Translations under genes and position numbers: made by a program
Notes under the pieces: generated by a model
Seen by the model: only the letters and a program-made list of their open reading frames with translations
The model's database searches: none
Told to the model about the DNA's origin: nothing
In this document: positions 59,696 through 62,509 of the stretch, piece by piece
Layout: the number at the start of each line of letters is the position of its first letter
Numbering within the stretch: position 1 is the stretch's first letter
DNA from: DATJFQ01 sp035495555
Lineage (GTDB): Bacteria; Acidobacteriota; Vicinamibacteria; Vicinamibacterales; 2-12-FULL-66-21
Assembly (NCBI GenBank): GCA_035495555.1
Contig: DATJFQ010000026.1
Location: forward strand, 1 to 62,509
Direction of reading: 5' to 3'
Length of the DNA stretch: 62,509 nt

Positions 59696-60091
59696 ATGAA
59701 GAGTTCTCAGCGGACGGTTGATCTCGTCGTAACCGGCGACGGCGGCGACGCACTCGCTACGGTCGTCGACGCTGTCAGCCGCGGCCAACGGGTGCTCCTC
59801 GTGTTGCGCGCAGCCGACACGCGAGCAACACGACGGTTTCGACGCTACCTGCGGCGAGGGGCCAAGGCAGCGGACGGTCAGCTTGCAGTGATGACGAACG
59901 CCGAAGTCGTCTGCGTGGACGGAGTCCATGGCGTGGAGGCGGTCGTCATCCGGCACGGGCGGACCGGACATCTGTGCGCCGTCAACGCATTCGCGTTCCT
60001 GTCTTTCGACGGACGCGATCAACTCAGCGGAGTGTCTGACAAGTGCAGTCCCGGCATCCGTGCTCCGCGCACGTCCCGCACGATTCAATGA
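59696..60091 (+). CDS. Hypothetical protein with Rossmann-like start
   Basis: A 131-aa frame beginning VDLVVTGDGGDALATVVDAV, RGQRVLLVLRAAD, resembling the first beta-alpha-beta of FAD/NAD-binding proteins but lacking the GxGxxG spacing. It continues with MTNAEVVCVDGVHGVEAVVI and GHLCAVNAFAFLSFD, like the middle part of flavoprotein disulfide reductases. It may be a reduced or decayed relative. A GAGGA site lies before the ATG. It overlaps the convergent sigma factor by 68 nt. Confidence 0.4.
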   Translation: MKSSQRTVDLVVTGDGGDALATVVDAVSRGQRVLLVLRAADTRATRRFRRYLRRGAKAADGQLAVMTNAEVVCVDGVHGVEAVVIRHGRTGHLCAVNAFAFLSFDGRDQLSGVSDKCSPGIRAPRTSRTIQ

Positions 60092-60593
60092 GTCGCTTCT
60101 TGAGGGCCGCCCTGGCGCGAAAGACGCGCACCCCGGCATTGCTGACCGAGAGATCCCGCTGCGCGGCGAAGTCTTTCACCGGCATGCCTTGCACATCAAT
60201 CGCCTGCAATGCATCGGCGTACTGCGGTTTGAGAGTGCTCGCCAGGCGTCCAATACAGCCGCAAATTTCAGCTTCGATTTCCGGTTCAGGCGCGGCGTGC
60301 GTCTGGAGCTCGGTCGCGAACGCCTCCAGCGCCCGGCCGGCGGTCTCGCGCCGTCGAAATCGATCGATTGCGGCGTTTCTGAGTGTTCGATAGAACCACG
60401 GCACGAGACCTTCGTCGATCGGAGCCTGGTCCGGCCGCTCCATCACCTTGACGAAAGCATCTTGCAGGATGTCTTCGGCCAGCTGGCGGTCCCCGACACG
60501 GCGTTCGAGATAGCGCAGGAAAACGCGATGGTTCTCGAGCAGGACGTCGAGCGGAGCCGACGAGTCATCCGTTAGGGGTTCCGAGCCAGGCAT
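60024..60593 (-). CDS. ECF-type sigma factor with C-terminal Cys-rich tail
   Basis: A 189-aa sigma70-family factor: region 2 (LENHRVFLRYLERRVGDRQL, AEDILQDAFVKVM, WFYRTLRNAAIDRFRRR) and region 4 (LKPQYADALQAIDVQGMPVK, DFAAQRDLSVSNAGVRVFRA). The last 18 residues carry CGTCAEHGCRDCTC, five Cys and one His. Cys-rich C-terminal tails in CorE-type ECF factors sense copper or other thiophilic metals directly, with no anti-sigma, and none is adjacent here. It is divergent from the metallothionein-like peptide, its probable target. Confidence 0.85.
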   Translation of the reverse strand: MPGSEPLTDDSSAPLDVLLENHRVFLRYLERRVGDRQLAEDILQDAFVKVMERPDQAPIDEGLVPWFYRTLRNAAIDRFRRRETAGRALEAFATELQTHAAPEPEIEAEICGCIGRLASTLKPQYADALQAIDVQGMPVKDFAAQRDLSVSNAGVRVFRARAALKKRLIESCGTCAEHGCRDCTCQTLR

Positions 60594-60694
60594 CGAGGTC
60601 AGTATAGCGAGCGTGGGAAGGTGTAATGCGTGGGCACCCGATGCGTCATCAGTCTGAAGGCCGGCACTCGGCCAGGCTGATAAAGGAGATTCAG

Positions 60695-60787
60695 ATGTCC
60701 AAGAAGAACACCGAGACCCGTCGACCCGGATGCCGTTGCGGCGCGACCTGCTTGTGCGGCAGTGGTTGCACCTGCTCGCGCTCATAA
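60695..60787 (+). CDS. 30-aa metallothionein-like peptide
   Basis: The ATG at 60695 has a clean AAGGAG site 6 nt upstream and a TAA at 60785-60787. The peptide is a short basic head followed by CRCGATCLCGSGCTC: three C-x-C pairs spaced every six residues (Cys 13, 15, 19, 21, 25, 27). Such a hexapeptide-repeat C-x-C array should bind Cu(I), Zn or similar metals. It resembles, but is shorter than, known bacterial metallothioneins. It lies 101 bp from the divergent Cys-tailed sigma factor. A sequence TGTAAT-N16-CGTCAT (60622-60649) could be its ECF promoter. Confidence 0.65.
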   Translation: MSKKNTETRRPGCRCGATCLCGSGCTCSRS

Positions 60788-61137
60788 CGACACTGACGTG
60801 CCGCGTCCGCCCGGGACGCGGCGCGTCGCTACATGTGCGGCGGGAGTTCACGATCTTGAACACGGCGTGCGCTTCTCGCGAGCACCTACCGAGACGGACG
60901 GAAGCGCATCGACTCGCCTCCGCCCACTGCACTGGGGTTTTGTGTCAAAACTGCAGACGGTCAAAGACACCGCATTCCGCTTGTAACGGGTCGAACCGTC
61001 CGGCCGTTTCGTTGAATAGGCGGCTGCTGCTCTCAGACGAAAGGCAGCTAGCGCCTCGGCAGGACTGTCGTCTGGCGTGTGTGGTTCTGGCCGCGCGTCG
61101 TTTTCGAGCTGACCCGTCTGGGACTCCGGTCCCAGCA
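60788..61137. other. Gene-free interval after the metallothionein-like peptide
   Basis: About 350 nt with no frame of convincing composition or start. The long frames here are out-of-phase readings. No hairpin with a U-tract was seen. Confidence 0.5.
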
Positions 61138-61749
61138 TCACGACAGCTGGCGAGAGAACTCCATATACTTCGCCGTTTCGTCAGCCACCGCTTTGCCGTG
61201 AAGCGATTCGACGACAGCAAGGGCCATATCGATGCCGGCCGCGACTCCAGCGGACGTCACGATTCCGTCGTCGACGACGCGCACGTGTCGCTCTACGACG
61301 ATTGTCGAGTCGAGGCTCGCAAGGAGATCGTGCGCGTCCCAGTGGGTCGTGGCACGTCTCCCCGAGAGTAGACCAGCTTTCGCGAGCAGCAAGGCGCCGG
61401 TACAGACTGACGTGGTCAACTGCGCCTTGCGGGCTGCATTCTGAATCCACTCGCGAACGTCGAGATCGTCGAGGAGCGGGCGTGTGCCGAATCCCCCAGG
61501 AATGACGAGCAGGTCGATCGCCGGCGCTCCGTCGAAATCAAAGTGCGGCAACACGCGCAACCCACCTGTCGCATGCACGGTGTCCGTTGAACGCGCCACA
61601 GTGAACACGTTGAACGCGGCCGACACGTCGGAACGCCGCGATTCGACACCGGCCACGAGACGCGTCCGCGAAAACACCTCGAACGGGCCGGCGAAGTCGA
61701 GTACCTCGACACCGTCGAAGATGAAAATGGCGGTGTTCAACTTCTTCAT
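61138..61749 (-). CDS. DJ-1/PfpI-family (GATase1-like) protein
   Basis: A 203-aa protein of the isonitrile-hydratase/FtrA N-domain kind: IFIFDGVEVLDFAGPFEVFS at the start, DLLVIPGGFGTR, the nucleophile elbow TSVCTGALLLAKAGLL with the catalytic Cys, and ATTHWDAHDLLASL after it. No AraC HTH follows, so it is the stand-alone form. Exact reaction unknown. Its ATG at 61749 overlaps the upstream fragment's stop (ATGA). Confidence 0.85.
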   Translation of the reverse strand: MKKLNTAIFIFDGVEVLDFAGPFEVFSRTRLVAGVESRRSDVSAAFNVFTVARSTDTVHATGGLRVLPHFDFDGAPAIDLLVIPGGFGTRPLLDDLDVREWIQNAARKAQLTTSVCTGALLLAKAGLLSGRRATTHWDAHDLLASLDSTIVVERHVRVVDDGIVTSAGVAAGIDMALAVVESLHGKAVADETAKYMEFSRQLS

Positions 61750-61988
61750 ACTGCACTCTCGCCAACAACTCGCGGCGAGTCTGCACGCGTTAAGATCCAC
61801 GCGAGACCGGCTGCAGCTCCGACGTCATACGCCAAACACCATGCCGGCCACGAGGCGGGCACGCTAGAGTTCGCGATGATGTGGCTGTGAACGGCGTCCT
61901 GAACGCCGTGGCCAGCGAGGGCTGCCACGACTATCCATGCGTTCGCCTTGAATCCCGCCACGGCCGCGACCGCGAACAATGCCATCAT
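61746..61988 (-). pseudogene. C-terminal half of a small membrane protein
   Basis: Two helices (MMALFAVAAVAGFKANAWIV, then PAWCLAYDVGAAAGLAWILT) with ALAGHGVQDAVHSHI between, the pattern of the last half of a roughly 130-aa conserved membrane protein. The expected N-terminal helices are absent; the upstream frame is unrelated. It keeps the ATGA junction with the DJ-1 gene, so it was probably an operon partner before truncation. Confidence 0.5.
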
Positions 61989-62153
61989 GTCCGATTCAGC
62001 ACGGTCGGATAGAACGCTCGATCGCGATCGAAGCCGACGCACCTGGCGAACAGGAGATGGTGAGCCCCGACTCGTGCTGAGTTTCGCAGCCCGTCCGTGT
62101 TCATTGGTGCCGCTGCACAGATCGAAGTACATGCACACTGCACGTATCGTGGC

Positions 62154-62346
62154 TAGCGCTCAGCTGAGTTCTTGGGCGAGTCCGATGAGAAGCGCTTCAG
62201 GCCCACGAATGTAGCAGAGCCGGTACGCGTCTTTATACTGAACGACTTCGCCCACGAGTTGCGCGCCGCGCTGGCGAAGCCTCTCGAGCGTGTCGTCGAG
62301 GTCGTCGACGGCGAACATGACGCGGAGGTAGCCCAGAGAATTCACC
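62154..62346. repeat. Degenerate direct copy of 55871-56062
   Basis: About 190 nt match the 3' part of the VOC gene 6.3 kb away in the same orientation, with scattered substitutions (roughly one in eight by eye). The match begins a few bases outside the stop codon (CTCAGCTGAGTTCTTG) and ends just inside codon context VADHR. It marks a duplication or recombination joint. Confidence 0.8.
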
Positions 62347-62465
62347 GGGGCCTTGCGGTGATCCGCGACGCGTTTTGATTCGCGGCCTTTTCCGAACCTC
62401 CTGCAACACTCCCAATGCTCGACGATCTTCCCATTCTCCAGACGGAAAAGCCCAGTGATTCATGT
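62160..62465 (-). pseudogene. Chimeric fragment: SnoaL-like tail joined to VOC C-terminal half
   Basis: One open frame reads GLFRLENGKIVEHWE, a typical end of SnoaL-like/ester-cyclase proteins. It then runs on through a short linker straight into VADHRKAPVNSLGYLRVMF and the rest of the VOC domain. A TGA closes the frame upstream and no start codon is available for the chimera; only a GTG at 62345 could start the VOC part. Metal-site residues of the first half are missing, so it is most likely dead. Confidence 0.6.
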
Positions 62466-62509
62466 AGGCTTGCGGACGGCTTGTCCCCTCACTGACGGCT
62501 CGCCGTTTT

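Noticed and set aside
60730..61371. 213-aa plus-strand frame after the metallothionein-like peptide
   Set aside because: It overlaps the peptide and the DJ-1 gene in other frames and has no family feature.

Overview
The window is G+C-rich, densely coded DNA that most resembles a soil Acidobacteriota genome, probably the Vicinamibacteria side. This is inferred from its gene content: a Cna_B/TonB receptor with no SusD partner, a Ser/Thr kinase fused to a TolB-like propeller, the stub of an acidobacterial-type orphan ABC permease, two small ribosome-associated proteins near a DESFPASDPPSW protein, and a DUF3079 protein beside a RIC protein. There are no phage, transposase, rRNA or CRISPR signatures. 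The only tRNA is tRNA-Ser(GGA).

Layout. (1) 0.27-8.6 kb, minus strand: nine genes, mostly with 1-17 nt overlaps, joining a lanthanide-type PQQ alcohol dehydrogenase (XoxF-like), its XoxJ-type binding protein and two cytochromes c to cytochrome oxidase subunits I, III and II. This reads as a complete alcohol-to-oxygen electron chain. Oxidase subunit I lacks two textbook proton-channel residues. (2) 8.8-16.9 kb: a PAS protein, a GH15 glycosidase, a ZIP metal transporter, a PIG-L deacetylase with a glycosyltransferase, and an Arg/Ser-tailed protein followed by a 37-aa membrane peptide. (3) 17-29.8 kb: TonB receptor, Crp/Fnr regulator, RIC di-iron protein, DUF3079, universal stress protein, two HPF-like proteins, an outer-membrane protein, a CrcB/DUF190 pair behind a clear fluoride riboswitch, and IspH. 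(4) 29.9-44.2 kb, plus strand: a beta-lactamase-fold protein without its catalytic residues, a seven-gene Mrp Na+/H+ antiporter (mnhABCDEFG), an ECF-type sigma factor with a zinc-finger/FecR protein, and a two-ATPase ABC exporter whose second permease carries a discoidin domain. (5) 44.3-47.8 kb: methyltransferase, GNAT-like protein, LLM oxidoreductase and TRIC channel on the minus strand. (6) 47.8-49.9 kb: the most unusual locus, a metal-uptake-like operon in which a MerT homologue and a MerP/HMA homologue each carry an in-frame TGA exactly where a conserved metal-binding cysteine belongs. Each TGA is followed at the right distance by a perfect 6-bp stem-loop of bacterial SECIS type. I read both as selenoproteins. 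(7) 50-62.5 kb: a beta-propeller, DUF1259, the Ser/Thr kinase, tRNA-Ser, a VOC protein, a multicopper oxidase, an AraC regulator, a sigma factor with a Cys-rich tail divergent from a 30-aa metallothionein-like peptide, a DJ-1/PfpI protein, and a decaying end with truncated and chimeric fragments.

Metal handling recurs throughout (lanthanide, copper, mercury-type thiophilic metals, fluoride, zinc). Heptanucleotide tandem repeats of three different sequences sit in intergenic gaps. All family assignments come from reading the translated sequence; no database search was run.
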